This document shows positions 30,937 through 41,734 of a stretch of 64,000 nt of DNA, piece by piece. The DNA lies in contig CM019702.1 in the NCBI GenBank assembly GCA_009760885.1, forward strand, positions 46,137,550 to 46,201,549, given 5' to 3'. Source of the DNA: Achatina immaculata. Lineage: Eukaryota; Mollusca; Gastropoda; Stylommatophora; Achatinidae. Under the pieces are notes generated by a model. The model was not told the DNA's origin. It saw nothing but the letters and a program-made list of their open reading frames with translations, and searched no databases. Position numbers and translations under genes: made by a program. Within the stretch, counting starts at the first letter, position 1, and every line of letters starts with the position of its first letter.

Positions 30937-33900
30937 CCTTTCACTCCCTTGAGAGCATAGGCCTTGTTCTTGAAATTATTATCTGCTTCCTTCCATGTGT
31001 ATCCTTTGTCTCTAAGCACTGTCATAAATTTTCTTCTCCAAGTAAGTCTAGGTCTTCCTCTTTTTCTATTTCCTTGAGGATTCCATGTCAGTGCCTGTTT
31101 TGCTATGTTGGTGTCGGGTTTCCTCAGAGTATGGCGAATCCACCTCCACTTCCTAGACATGATTTGTAGGTTCATAGGTTCTTGTCCTGCCCTTCTCAGA
31201 CCTCTTCGATCATGATCTTGTTCTGCCATTTAATGTTTAAAATCCTCCTCTAGTTCATGAATGTTTGTATCTTCTGTTGTATTGTCTTGGTCATAACCCA
31301 TGTCTCTGAACCATATAGTAGGACAGTCTTTACGTTTGTATTGAAAAGCCTAAATTTGGTTCTTGTTTTGATGTTCTTAGATGACCATATTTTGTTAAGT
31401 TGGATAAATGCTGTCCTGGCCTTGGTTATTCTACCTTTAACATCTTTTTCCGTTCCCCTGTATTTATCCATTATGCTGCCTAAATATGTGAAATACTCTA
31501 CTTCCTCAATTGGCACTCCCTCAATTACCATGAGGCTATTGCTTGCATTATTACTTTTCATTATCTTTGTTTTTGTCTGTTAATATATAGTCCCAGTTTA
31601 GTTGAATTCTTGCTTAAGATCTGAAGTTTCTCTTGCATTTGTATGTGGCTGTGTGCCGGAAGTGCCACGTCATATGCAGAGTCAAGATCTTTCAAATGGT
31701 TCAACAATCCTCAGTGTATCACATATCTTTTTCTTTGTGTGTTAGTTTTCAATTGCTAGAAGAAATAGGAATGGTGATAGCAAACATCCCTACCGCACGC
31801 CTGTTTCCACTTTAAAACTTTATATGAGAGTTCCTCCATGCACATTTCTGCAAGTTGTTCCTTCATATAATGTCTTTGTAAGCTTTGTTATCTTGGCTGG
31901 GATACCATAGTGTTCCAGTAGTTTCCATAGCATTCTACGATCTAAATTATCAAATGCTTTCTCATAATCAATGAATGTAACTAACAGTGAAGAATTCCAC
32001 TCCATTAGCTGTTCTACTATTATTCGCACTGTAGCAATGTGGTCAGTACAGAATCTTCCTTGCCTGAAACCTGCTTGCTCTTCTCTTAGTTTACTATCTA
32101 CTGATGGTTTAATTCTATTTAGCAAAATCTTGCTGAAGACCTTGCTGGGTATTCAGGGCAGGGAGATGCCTCTATAGTTCTTACATTCTAATAGATCTAT
32201 ATTCTTAGAGAGTTTTATAAGATGGGCCTCCTTCCAGTCCTCTGAGACCTTCTCTTCTTCACAAATCCTGTTAAATAGTAAGAGTAGTACTTCAGTTGTT
32301 ATTATTTCTTTGTTCGCTAAGAGCACTTCTGCTACAATTCCATCTGGATCCAACGCCTTATTTCTCTTCAACTCTGAGATAGCGTGTTCAGTTTCGGCCT
32401 TGCTGGGTGGTTCTACATTGATATCTAGAGTGTTCTCTGCTGCTGTTATTTCCTCTGTTTCTGTTGGTGCTGGCCTATTTAGGATTCCGCTGAAGTATTC
32501 CACCCGTCTTTGCACTTGCTCTTCTTCTGATGTTACTACCTTACCTTCCTTGTTTTTGATGGTTTTTTTTTATCCTACATGGTCTATTTGCTAACTTCTT
32601 AGTGATTTCATACAGAGCTCTCATATTGTTTTTACCAGCTGCCTCGTCTGCCTGTACTGCCAAATTATCAAAATAGGCGTGTCTGTCTTTCTTTACTCTT
32701 TTCCTAACCTCTTTATGGTCCAAATTGTATTCTATCTGAGCTGAAGCCTTTACTGCTCTTGTTTTACTGTCAGTTATTTTGCTTTCATTTCTGTCCTTCT
32801 GTCTATCTTTCTTCAGTGTTTCCAGTGTAATCCACTCCATGTGCTGAGGTTTCTTAAATCCCCCTGTCTCTTCACATGATTTGCTCCACATTTCTTTAGC
32901 ACTGCTCCACACAATGTTCACATATAGTGTATCTTCTTCGTATAACTCCTGCAGAACCTGAAATCTGTTGCGCAGTTTTAGTTTAAAGTTCTTTGCGATT
33001 TCTGGGTCTTCCAACAGTACCATATTATATCTTTTCCTTGCCATGTTTTGTGGTGTTTCTTCAGTTTTATTCTCAGTTTAGCTGTCAGTAGATGGTGGTC
33101 AGAAGCTACATCTGCACCTCGTTTCATTCTGACATCCTGCAATATCCTGTGAAATCTTCTACTGATACAAATATGGTCTATCTGGTTCTCAGTGACATGA
33201 TCTGGTGATACCCACGTGACTTTGTGTATAGTTTTATGTGGAAATATACTTCCTCCAATGGCAGGGTTGTTGAGCATGCATAGATCTACTAGCCTTTCTC
33301 CATTTTCGTTCATTATTCCTAATGCATTTTGACCCATTACTTTCTCATAACTTGTGTTGATCTTACCTACCTTTGCATTGATGTCCCCCATTAGAACTGT
33401 CATGTGTCTGCTGCCTTGTTGGTCTAGGATTTCCTGCAATGTGTTGTAGAATTCATCCTTTACTACTTCTTCTGCATCATTTGTTGGCGCGTATACCTGG
33501 ATGAAATTCAACTTAATATCCTTCTTCTTTGTTGAGAAGCAGGCTGTAATTATCCTTGAGCTAACTGCCTCCCAGCTCATCAATGCTCTCTGGGACTCTC
33601 TGGATAGCAATAGTGCTACGTCCTCTGAATGTGTTACAACTGGGTTTTGGTGACCTGAAAATAGGATTGTCTCCTCTGTTGCTAGACTAATCTTACATGT
33701 TCCTGTCCAGTGTGTTTCGCTCAGCACCAGTATCTTTATATTACATCTATTCATTTCTCTCGCTGTCGTGGCAGCCTTTCCACTTTCATATATTGTTCTA
33801 ACATTCCAATATGCAATGGTAAAAGGTGTCCTGGTTCTCAGTTGGGATGTCGGTTCTACAGCTTCCTTTCGGCTTTGACTGCACAACGTCATGCGCTCTG

Positions 33901-34115
33901 TTATCAGAGTCCCTACCTTTTCCAAGACAAAGTTTCCTGGTTTTTCTCTCCTTGTTTCTGTAACGCTCCGGTTTTTTTTTAAATTACAGAGAATAGGTCG
34001 TTGGCCTATCCCCCAACCTCCTTAGTCGCCTCTTACGACATGCGTGGAAGGTGGCAGTGGTTCTATTCTTTTCTCTCTAGGGGCCCTGGTAACTACACGG
34101 GCACCTGAGGTTTTT
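30907..34115 (-). mobile_element. Near-complete RTE-like LINE, family D, with (GAT)n tail
   Basis: Minus-strand order: 5' UTR (about 34110-33930, with GGGCCCCTAGAG and TCGTAAGAGGCGACTAAGGA), endonuclease (33925-32980), linker, reverse transcriptase (32515-31800), post-RT region (31560-30950) and a (GAT)n tail at 30908-30935. TGAGCTCTTT (30897-30906) and TGAGGTCTTT (34116-34125) may be a 10-bp target duplication with one mismatch. About 3.2 kb matches the RTE size. Confidence 0.8.
30936..33925 (-). pseudogene. Endonuclease-reverse transcriptase ORF of family D LINE, disrupted
   Basis: The endonuclease frame (33925-32978, 315 codons) is intact, with YWNVRTIYESGKA, LSETHW, IQVYAPTNDAEE, LMGDINAKVG, TWVSPDHVTENQIDHI and ASDHHLLTAKL, which are the expected catalytic positions (N, E, D-N, D, H). 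A shift near 33000 leads to a 167-codon linker, and a second shift (one extra base in the T9 run at 32563-32571) to the next frame. There ELKRNKALDPDGIVAEVL precedes EEQAGFRQGRFCTDHI and FIDYEKAFDNLDRRMLW. The polymerase centre is damaged: motif B reads VR-stop-GCLLSP, and the YADD box appears as SAYDVAL, so the catalytic aspartate pair is lost. The ending resumes as YFTYLGSIMDK, LYGSETW and RKRGRPRLTW, then reads into the tail. Confidence 0.85.
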
Positions 34116-34312
34116 GAGGTCTTTCAAATGCGTGGTAGCCTGTAAAGACCTTTCTTTGTTATTTTTATACTGCATTTTTTCCCTCCAACAAATCTGGTCC
34201 TGTCTAATCGTCCTAAAATTTGGAGAAACTGCGCTGTTCATCTTCATCTTTATCACCTGGGAGCAAATGTGTTAAGAACACGCTTTAACATAGTCTTTGT
34301 GAGACAGGGAAC
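34116..34312. other. Unassigned sequence
   Basis: Nothing recognised. Confidence 0.3.
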
Positions 34313-34449
34313 ACAGATCTGATTGCTTAATAGATCTGATTGCTTAATAGATCTAATTGCTTAATAGATCTGATTGCTTAATAGATCTGATTGCTTAATA
34401 GATCTGATTGCTTAATAGATCTGATTGCTTAATAGATCTGATTGCTTAA
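34313..34449. repeat. 17-bp minisatellite, eight units
   Basis: GATCTGATTGCTTAATA repeats eight times with one variant unit (AATTG). Confidence 0.95.
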
Positions 34450-35840
34450 AAACTCTTCTGTGGCCCAGAAACCTGTAAACCTGTAGCAGTGAACACTAAT
34501 TGTAATTTTTGTGAAATGTAATGACAGGGATGGTGAACGGAGGGGAAATGGAGATCGCCAGCAGAGATGAGGAAAGTCTGATGTGAAACGAATGAATCCA
34601 GGACGTGACATGCCCATGGGTCTCTACAACAATGGCTATCAGAATGAAGTAAACAAAACACAGCCAACTATAGGTGGCGGGGAATGGATATCGTTGAAGC
34701 ACTCATCGGATTTCTCATCCCGAAGTCAGAATATACCCGTGGAGCTGTCTCAAAGCCGTTGGGCCTAACGTGGAGAAGGGCCCAGAGGCTAGAAAACAAA
34801 GTTTTAACCAGGCCAGCTTACACCACTGTCTTCATGACAGTCCGAGCAAGACCACAGTCTGCCTTAGCAAGGAAAGCTGCTGAAGTCTGAGGTACCCAGC
34901 CAGAAGGCGCATAGCAGAAAACAGGGTACCCGGCATCATCGCTAAAAATGCGTTGTAAAAAGATGTTCATCTTTCTTGGTCTGTTATTCCAAATTTTTCT
35001 GTCCCTATTTCTCTATCTCTGCCACATACAGAAAGTCCTCGAATAAAGTAATCTAATTATTACGTAACCCCATGCGTAACTCGGACCCATATTTTGCTAT
35101 ATACGGTATTTAACGCTACCAGTTTGTTCCGTAAAATTCCATAGATTGTGCGCGTCGTGCTTTTTAAAACAAAAATCTCTTTGCGTTAAATGCGGACGTA
35201 CGTTTCTTGGAGTTAGGTAAATCGGGGTCTGTATGTACATCTATACATACACGCATATACGCGTTAACAAAGCTCTCAAATTTATCTTTCCATTCAGTCT
35301 TTTTGTCACCGAACGATGAAAATTAGGCCATCTGTTTCATCTTCAGCTGTGTACATGTAGAGGTCAGCTACCTAAATCAGTTCGTATGTCCGTGTAAATC
35401 TCAGGTTGCACTGACTTTGCTTGTTGTAATCTGTAATCTTTTTTTCCGCCTGATAGTGTTGGAAGGAATTTTTCCAGCACATCTTTCCATACAAAGGTCG
35501 CCCGACGGTTTCATTTCCATCTTTTGTGCTATTTTGGCTGAGTTTGTTTTGTATCTATGAGTCTTTCATACAATTTCAGAGTTTTGTGTCGCGCCAAATC
35601 TTACATTTTGTCCCCAAGTCAAGTTTGATTGTATGGATCTGCAAAATATAGAAGCATATGTTCTAGGTTTGGATTTCACTCCCGTATAGCCGCGTGTTTG
35701 TTTGGGAAAACTTAAACCATCTTCTTCTTCTTATTCTCTCTTCATATGCGTTCCATGATTCAAGCCACAGACATCTAAATTTATTGTCTGGATAAACTGC
35801 GCTGTCTACTGAAAGTCAATCTTCGCATCCAAAAATGTGT
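34450..35840. other. Unassigned sequence
   Basis: Open frames of 60-73 codons overlap here on both strands without domain signals. No element copy recognised. Confidence 0.3.
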
Positions 35841-35850
35841 CTTCCAGCAA

Positions 35851-36612
35851 CCAGAACTGAGTATCAGCTTCTTGGCAGAGGAGACAGAGCTGAGTATCAG
35901 CTTCTTGGCAGAGCAGACAGAGCCGGGCTTCCGCTTCTTGGCAGAGGAGACAGAGCTGGGCTTCAGTTTCTTGGTAGAGGAGACAGAGCTGGGCTTCCGC
36001 TTCTTGGTAGAGGAGACAGAGCTGGGCTTCCGCTTCTTGGTAGAGGAGACAGAGCTGGGCTTCCGCTTCTTGGTAGAGGAGACAGAGCTGGGCTTCAGCT
36101 TCTTGGTATAGGAGACAGAGCTGGGCTTCAGTTTCTTGGCAGAGCAAACAGAGCTGGGTTTCAGTTTCTTGGTAGAGGAGACAGAGCTGGGTTTCAGTTT
36201 CTTGGCAGAGGAGACAGAGCTGGGTTTCAGCTTCTTGGTAGAGGAGACAGAGCTGGGTTTCAGTTTCTTGGCAGAGCAGACAGAGCTGGGCTTCCGCTTC
36301 TTTGCAGAGGAGACAGAGCTGTGTTTCAGCTTTTTGGCAGAGGGGGCACGGCTGGGTTTCAGCTTCTTAGTAGAGGGGACACAGCTGGTTTCATCTTCTT
36401 AGTAGAGGGGACACAGCTGGGTTTAGAGGTGACAAAGCTGGGTTTCAGCTTCTTGGTAAAGAGGACAGAGCTGGGTTTCAGCTTCTTAACAGAGGGAACA
36501 GAGCTGGGTTTCATCTTCTTAGTAGAGGGGGCAGAGTTGGGTTTAGAGGTGATAGAGCTGGGTTTCAGCTTCTTGCAGGGGGGTCAGAGCTGGATTTCAG
36601 CTTCTTGATAGA
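35851..36612 (-). repeat. 33-bp array encoding an 11-residue lysine-rich repeat
   Basis: About 23 units of CTTCTTGGTAGAGGAGACAG + AGCTGGGCTTCAG (plus strand). The period is 33, so every frame is maintained. The biologically likely frame is on the minus strand and reads PSSVSSTKKLK (variants A for T, R for L, M for L). It lies downstream of, and is reached in frame from, the RNase H fragment at 36565-37035 through SSGPSIKKLKSSS. Single-base losses near 36582 and 36388 shift the frame; from about 36362 to 35860 the lysine-rich frame is unbroken. The arrays of GRGDRAGL and EETELGF in other frames are shadows. Confidence 0.75.
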
Positions 36613-37035
36613 GGGGCCAGAACTGCAGGATGTGCTCTGGAATCTGAATACCCTTCTTACACATGCATTAAGGGGTGTGTGACAGTCTAAGGTGATATAG
36701 GTGTGCTCGTAGTTGGAATTGCCCCGTGTGCAGTCTGAAGAAGGTGAGTTATTCTTAATGTGAAAGTGAGGCATGTGGTCGTTGGATAGCGGGTTATGTT
36801 GGTCAGCCCACAGCTTCCTGTACTGATGCCTGGTTATAGTTTTGGTTTCACTGTGTGAGACAAGGTGTGGATGTAGCGGCTGCCTGCTACCAGATATGGG
36901 AAGTCTGTCAGCTTCTTCGTTTCCCAAGAGACCACAGTGTAAATCCACTGGGCCACAACTGTCTTTTCTTGAGATAGAGAGAAAGTGCACAGCATTTGCA
37001 TTGTGTCTCTTTCTAGGCGAAGTTACATATAACAC
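36565..37035 (-). pseudogene. RNase H C-terminal part of a LINE ORF2, leading into the lysine-rich array
   Basis: VDLHCGLLGNEEADRL carries the last RNase H signature (H-C-G-x2-GNEEAD, with the fourth catalytic Asp). SETKTITRHQYRKLWADQHN follows, then a diverged region to VRRVFRFQSTSCSSGPSIKK. The upstream half of the domain is not seen, since 37036-37130 differs. The family is likely the same broad RNase H LINE group as at 14.6 kb, but the sequences are not close copies. The frame ends at a shift in the first repeat units. Confidence 0.6.
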
Positions 37036-37129
37036 TCTTCATGTTTCTCAACTCAGCTGTAATTCTCCGCTAAGAAGCTACGCGGGTTTTCAGTTTGCGT
37101 TATTCTAGCACAGATTTAGAGTTCAGTTC

Positions 37130-38231
37130 AAGTGCCATGCCGCGTGGCGTAGGCGATCATTTCTCTTCACAACTCCCTGTATTTAGACTTGATTATGAGA
37201 TCCGCCGTTGTCTTTCTACCTAGCCACACTGACATCCCATCCAGTAACTTCTCTCTCTCTCTCTCTCTCTCTCTGTCTTCTTCTGTCTCTTCTTCCTTCA
37301 ATTTTTCCAGTTACCACAGTGTGTTTCAAATTTCCTCTTCTCAGGGAATATCCTATAAATCTTGCTTGTCTGCCTCTGAGCTTTGCTATAATTTGTTTTT
37401 TAACTCCAGCCTCTCTTAAGACTTCTTCATTGGTTTTCTTGGCTGTCCATTGTATCTTCAATATCTTTCTTATAAACCACAATTCCATGGCCTCCATTTC
37501 TCGCTGTACTCTCTTATTCATGGACCATGCTTCACATCTATAAAACAAAATTGGCTCGATGTAAATACTCGGAATCTTGTTTCCATTGATATAGATCTGT
37601 TGCACAGGATGTGTCTCAATGTCTGGAATGCTGACTTGGCCTGAGCACGTCTGCTTTTTATTTCGTTGTGACATTTCCCATCAGTTGTTATAATCGTTCC
37701 TAAGTACTTGAATCTATCAACTTGTTTCAGATTTGTGCCATCAATGGTAATGCAACATTTTGGTGGTATTCTTTTCTTTGAGATGACCATCACTTCATTC
37801 TTCTTTTTGTTCAGGCTGAGACCTTTATTTTTACTTTCACGAACCACGACGTCCAGAAGAGCCTGTAGCTTCCCTTCACTTTTATCAATCAAGACTGTGT
37901 CATCTGCATATTTAAGTTTTGAAGGTTGTACCCGCCAACTGATACTTCTGGCATGTTATCTATATTTCTCATTATCTTTTCGCTGTACACAGAGAAGAGG
38001 TCAGGAGATAAAACACATCCTTGTCTCACTCCAATTTGGTTCTCAACCCTCATTGATGCTGATTGCTGCGAATATATGTTTTTGATAAGTTTCAGATCTT
38101 TCCCATTTATGTTGATGTCTTCCAGCATTCTTATAATTTCTGTGTGTCTCACTTTATCAAATGCTTTACAGTAGTCTATGAAGCATAAGTATAGGTCCAT
38201 CTTTACTTCTATTGATCTATCCATCAGTGTT

Positions 38232-38234
<3 letters not shown>
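37130..38234 (-). mobile_element. 5'-truncated RTE-like LINE, family A2
   Basis: On the minus strand from 38220: MDLYLCFIDYCKAFDKVRHT (motif A), GVRQGCVLSPDLFSVY (motif B), then at the YADD position a shift (LNMQMTQS versus KYADDTVLI). GLSLNKKKNEVMV, RFKYLGTIITTDGKC, EPILFYRCEAW and WFIRKILKIQWTAKKTNEEV follow, with GRRDRRRQRE near the end. The 5' end breaks off in (AT)n at 38235. Related copies are at 10616 and 42545. Family A (3590, 61731) is a close relative. Confidence 0.8.

Positions 38235-38281
<47 letters not shown>
38235..38281. repeat. (AT)n microsatellite
   Basis: Alternating AT at the 5' truncation point of a family A2 copy. Confidence 0.95.
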
Positions 38282-38283
<2 letters not shown>

Positions 38284-38410
38284 ATTTATAGAGGTACATG
38301 AACTTATTCTGTGTTAAATGCAGCATCGTGGCATGGCACTGAAGCGTACAAGGTGTTAGTGTCCATAATGTTCGTGATTCGTTGGCATAGTAGAGGATAA
38401 TGTTCCTATA

Positions 38411-39170
38411 ATCCACAACACAAAAAGGAATGGAAAAACTAATTATGTCAGTCCGCAAGAACAGCGAAGAGCAGAACCTCTATCTTAATGCAAAGAAAAC
38501 TAAATTGATGACAACTGACAAAACAAACAAGGCAACTGAAATATGTATCAATGAGGAAAAACTGGAAGAAGTGGAGAGATTTGAATATCTTGGATCGCTA
38601 CTAACTAATAATGGAGATACAGTGAGGGAAATTAAAAGGAGGACATCTATCGCTCTTCAGAAAGTAAAACAAATAAAGAATCTGTGGAGAGGAGCAGACA
38701 GAACCACAAAAATAAGATTTTTAAGGGCATGCATCTTTCCCATAGCAACATATGCCTGTGAGACCTGGACACTTAATAAAACAGCTGAGAAACACATAAA
38801 TGCCTTTGAATGTAAATGCTACAGAAGAGTTCTCCAAATATCGTGGACACAAAAAAGAACAAATATATCTATACTACAAGAGCTTAATATTGAAGAAGGC
38901 TGGCTAGTGAAGAGGATTAAAGAGAGAAAACTGAAATATTTTGGACACATTAAACGTCATGATAATTTAGAGAAGACCGTATTGGAAGGATACATAATGG
39001 GAAAAAGAAAAAAGAGGAAGACAAAGACGAAGATGGCTACAAGACATCGTTGACGATCTGGAAATGGATGCAACAGCAGCAGGCCATCTTGCTCACAACC
39101 GAGAGGCCTACAGGAGTGCTGTTTGGGAGGCAAAGTTCCGCAAGGGACATGCAAATGAATGAATGAATGA
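38411..39170 (+). mobile_element. 5'-truncated family B LINE with (GAAT)n tail
   Basis: Starts just after the YADD region (MEKLIMSVRKNSEEQNLYLN) and stays open for 207 codons through ERFEYLGSLLTNNGDT, IATYACETWTLNK, CYRRVLQISW and EGYIMGKRKK. It shifts by one in an A/G-rich run near 39006-39020, then continues as LQDIVDDLEMDATAAGHLAH to FRKGHANE and a GAATGAATGAATGAAT tail. This is the youngest-looking family B copy after the nested one at 8188. Confidence 0.85.
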
Positions 39171-39214
39171 ATCCCTTGTTGCCTTTATTTCCATAGTTAT
39201 AGTAGAAGCTAGGT

Positions 39215-39420
39215 GCTGCGATGGTGTAGAGAATAGTGCACTAGCTTCCATTCAGAAGATCCCCGATTCGAATTCGGACTCTGGTGGAATTTTTTCGGAC
39301 CGGCAGCCACCCGGGTTCACCCAGCCTCGAAAATGGATACCTGGGGTGAAAAAGGGGGGGGGGGGAACAAAGGCAGCGAGGACAGGTGCAGACATACCTA
39401 CCTGAAATGCTGTAGAGGCC
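39215..39420 (+). mobile_element. tRNA-like SINE
   Basis: CGATTCGAATTC at 39264-39275 resembles a pol III B box, preceded by an A-box-like ATGGTGTAGAGAATAGTGCA. A conserved-looking body with CCCGGGTTCACCCAGCC and a G run follows. Only one copy is visible, so the assignment is tentative. Confidence 0.45.
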
Positions 39421-39767
39421 TAGAAATGCAAAGGCAGTAACACTTCACAAATGCCACGGGCCAAAAACAATAGGAGCTACTACTGGATCGATCATGAAGA
39501 ACTACCTCCACTATGAGAGATGAATGCGGTAACTACTTTGCAACCCTGACGCTTGTACACCTAAACTGTACGGTTTATGACGTTTACTACATACGGAATT
39601 CACCAAGCTAAGTCTTGTACACTAACCTATATGTTGTGTGACGGTTGTTGCATACGGAATTCACCAAGCTCAGATCCATGACTTTTAACAGTTTGGACTG
39701 AAATTTAAATGATCCGAGACAGGACCATATTCAGTCATGAGTCTTTGTGATGTTCAAGTTGAGAGAG

Positions 39768-39866
39768 AACGAACGAATGAACGATCTTTATTTTCCAAGT
39801 GTAAAGAATTGGACATGCAGGCCCGTCATCATTCTTCTTTCACTCTTACACACATTCGATCTAGTA
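39768..39866 (-). mobile_element. Retroelement 3' end with (ATTC)n tail, copy 3
   Basis: GAACGAACGAATGAACGATCTTTATTTTCC, then AAAGAATTGGACATGCAGGC, CCGTCATCATTC, is the reverse complement of the end of the 4.6 and 12.4 kb copies. Only about 100 bases are kept. Confidence 0.65.
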
Positions 39867-40275
39867 TATAGTGAGTGAGTGAGTGAGTGGGAGAAATTTA
39901 AGGGAGGGGGCACAAGAGAGTGAGTGAGTGAGTGAAAAACATAGACAGAGCGAGAGAGATAGAGAGAGCAATTTAGAGGAGAGGGCACAAGAGAGTGAGT
40001 GAGTGAGTGAGAAACATAGACAGAGCGAGAGAGGTAGAGAGAGAGAGAGAGAGAGAGAGAAATTTAGGGGAGAGGGCACAAGAGAGTGGGTGAATGAGTC
40101 TGTGAGAGAAAGAGAGAACGAGAGAGAGAGAGAAAGAGAAAAAAAATTAGTGAAGAGGGCACAGGAGAGTGAGTGATTCAGTGATTTGCTGAATGTGAGT
40201 GAGTGAGTGAGTGAGTGAGTGAGTGAGTGAAAAGAGAGAGAGAGAGAGAGAGAGAAATAGAGAGAGAAGAAAGAA
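39866..40275. repeat. ~85-110-bp composite minisatellite of (GTGA)n and (GA)n
   Basis: The block AGGGCACAAGAGAGTGAGTG, then GAAACATAGACAGAGCGAGA, (GA)n and AAATTTAGGGGAG occurs four times with variable inner microsatellite length. The long minus-strand frame through it (SLTHSL, LSLSLS) is low-complexity. Confidence 0.8.
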
Positions 40276-40984
40276 TGAAAATGCCACAAGAAATCAGCAT
40301 AGTTTTCCACAGTACACCCCACGGGCATTGGAAGATTCCACTGTATAGGAGTAGGTACGGCTTCAGTTATTTCCTCTTCGCACATTTTACCACCTGTACA
40401 AACAATTCCACTTAAGCAGCGTACTCCAGAAATGTGATACTTTTAGCTCTTTTTGTTTTTTAACTCTTGTTCTGGAAGACGCGCTAAACCTGTCTTTACG
40501 AGTATTAGTTTAGTTTTTACTGCCATCATCGACAATTTTTATCGACAACGGTAAGGTTTATAAGAAGTAAAACTTTCCAGTAACTTTAATACACATATGA
40601 AAGCCGTCTCGATGCCTCTCTTGCTGTCTCCCACGCCTCATTTATTATATGTGTGTTTACCATGTTTATCACATATCTACCGCTGCCCTGTGTAGTATTT
40701 GTCTACATATTAGCGGATTACTAACTTTTCACTAAAACAATCAAAACCAGACGATACTAGCAGTGTTCTCACGTGATGTGTGTTCTGTCAGCAGTCGCTG
40801 TTCTGATTTTTAGAAAAAAAACACGTGACCCCATTTGATAAGTGTACTGATATACTGATAGGGCAACAATTGACGAGTGTCATTAACTTACTGAAGTGTT
40901 TCTAGCGCAGGTCATTAGTTTAATGTGCTGTGAGTTTGCGCTTTCTATCCTTCTGTGTGCTACGGTGGAACAGAAGTTACGGAT
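40276..40984. other. Unassigned AT-rich sequence
   Basis: No gene recognised. Confidence 0.3.
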
Positions 40985-41664
40985 ATATATCTTATATCCT
41001 TCCCTTGCCGTTAAACGTCACATAGGGCTCGCAAAGTAGTTCGCCAATTTTTCCTGTCTTCGGCGAGTCTTTCAACCTCATCAAAGGATTTTATGCCCCT
41101 TTAATTTGGCCTCTCTTAACAATGTCCTCTTCAGAGTTTCTCGCGGTCTGCCTTTTTTTCTTTGGCCTGTTGTGTTCCAAATGATAGCTTGTTTTGGGAT
41201 TCTCTGATAATTTCTTCTCATCAAATGACCAACATTTGCCCATCTCCTTTTCCTGATCACCCATGAGACTGGTTGTTTTTCAGTCGTCTGTCTTATCTCT
41301 GCATTGTTCTTGAATTCATTCCACTTGATGCCGAGTATTTTCCTTATGTAATTGTTTTCAAAAGAGTCTAATTTCTTTTCTATTTCTTTAGTTGTTTTCC
41401 AGCTTTCGCATGCATAAATGAGGGTGGGTGTTACATTTGAACTGAATAGTCTTAACTTGGTTTTTGTGCTTATAACTTTTGAATTCCATATGTTCTCAAG
41501 ATTTTTGAAGATTGATGCTGTTTTTGAAATTCTGATCCTAACTTCCTTTCTAGTGTCACCATCCTGGTCTATGTAGCTGACAAGGTATGCAAATTGATTG
41601 ACTTCTTCAATATCTGTCCCTTCTATGTGTATTTTTTCCATTTTGATTAAGGTGAATTTTCATT
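40985..41664 (-). mobile_element. Family C LINE 3' half, minus arm of a head-to-head pair
   Basis: Reverse complement of about 18922-19600. The frame from 41641 is open for 186 codons (KIHIEGTDIEEVNQFAYLVS, then ACESWKTTKEIEKK, WANVGHLMRR, GQRKKGRPRETLKRT). Its 5' truncation point at AATGAAAAT abuts an (AT)n array and the opposite copy. Confidence 0.85.
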
Positions 41665-41687
41665 ATATATATATATATATAATTTTC

Positions 41688-41733
<46 letters not shown>
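41665..41733. repeat. (AT)n array between two inverted family C copies
   Basis: Alternating AT interrupted by a second ATAATTTTCATTATAT, so the junction word AATTTTCATTATAT is itself duplicated. Confidence 0.9.

Positions 41734-41734
<1 letters not shown>

Noticed and set aside
35040..35215. MITE with ACAGA/TCTGT ends near 35.04-35.21 kb
   Set aside because: Only the outer five bases match convincingly; the inner parts do not pair.
35835..36608. 257-codon plus-strand frame (LLGRGDRAGLP repeats)
   Set aside because: It is one of several frames kept open by the 33-bp period. Only the minus-strand KKLK frame connects to a recognisable protein fragment.
39861..40385. 174-codon minus-strand frame with SLSLSLSF and THSLTHSL repeats
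   Set aside because: It is a translation of the (GTGA)n/(GA)n composite minisatellite; the membrane-like leucine/phenylalanine pattern is an artefact.
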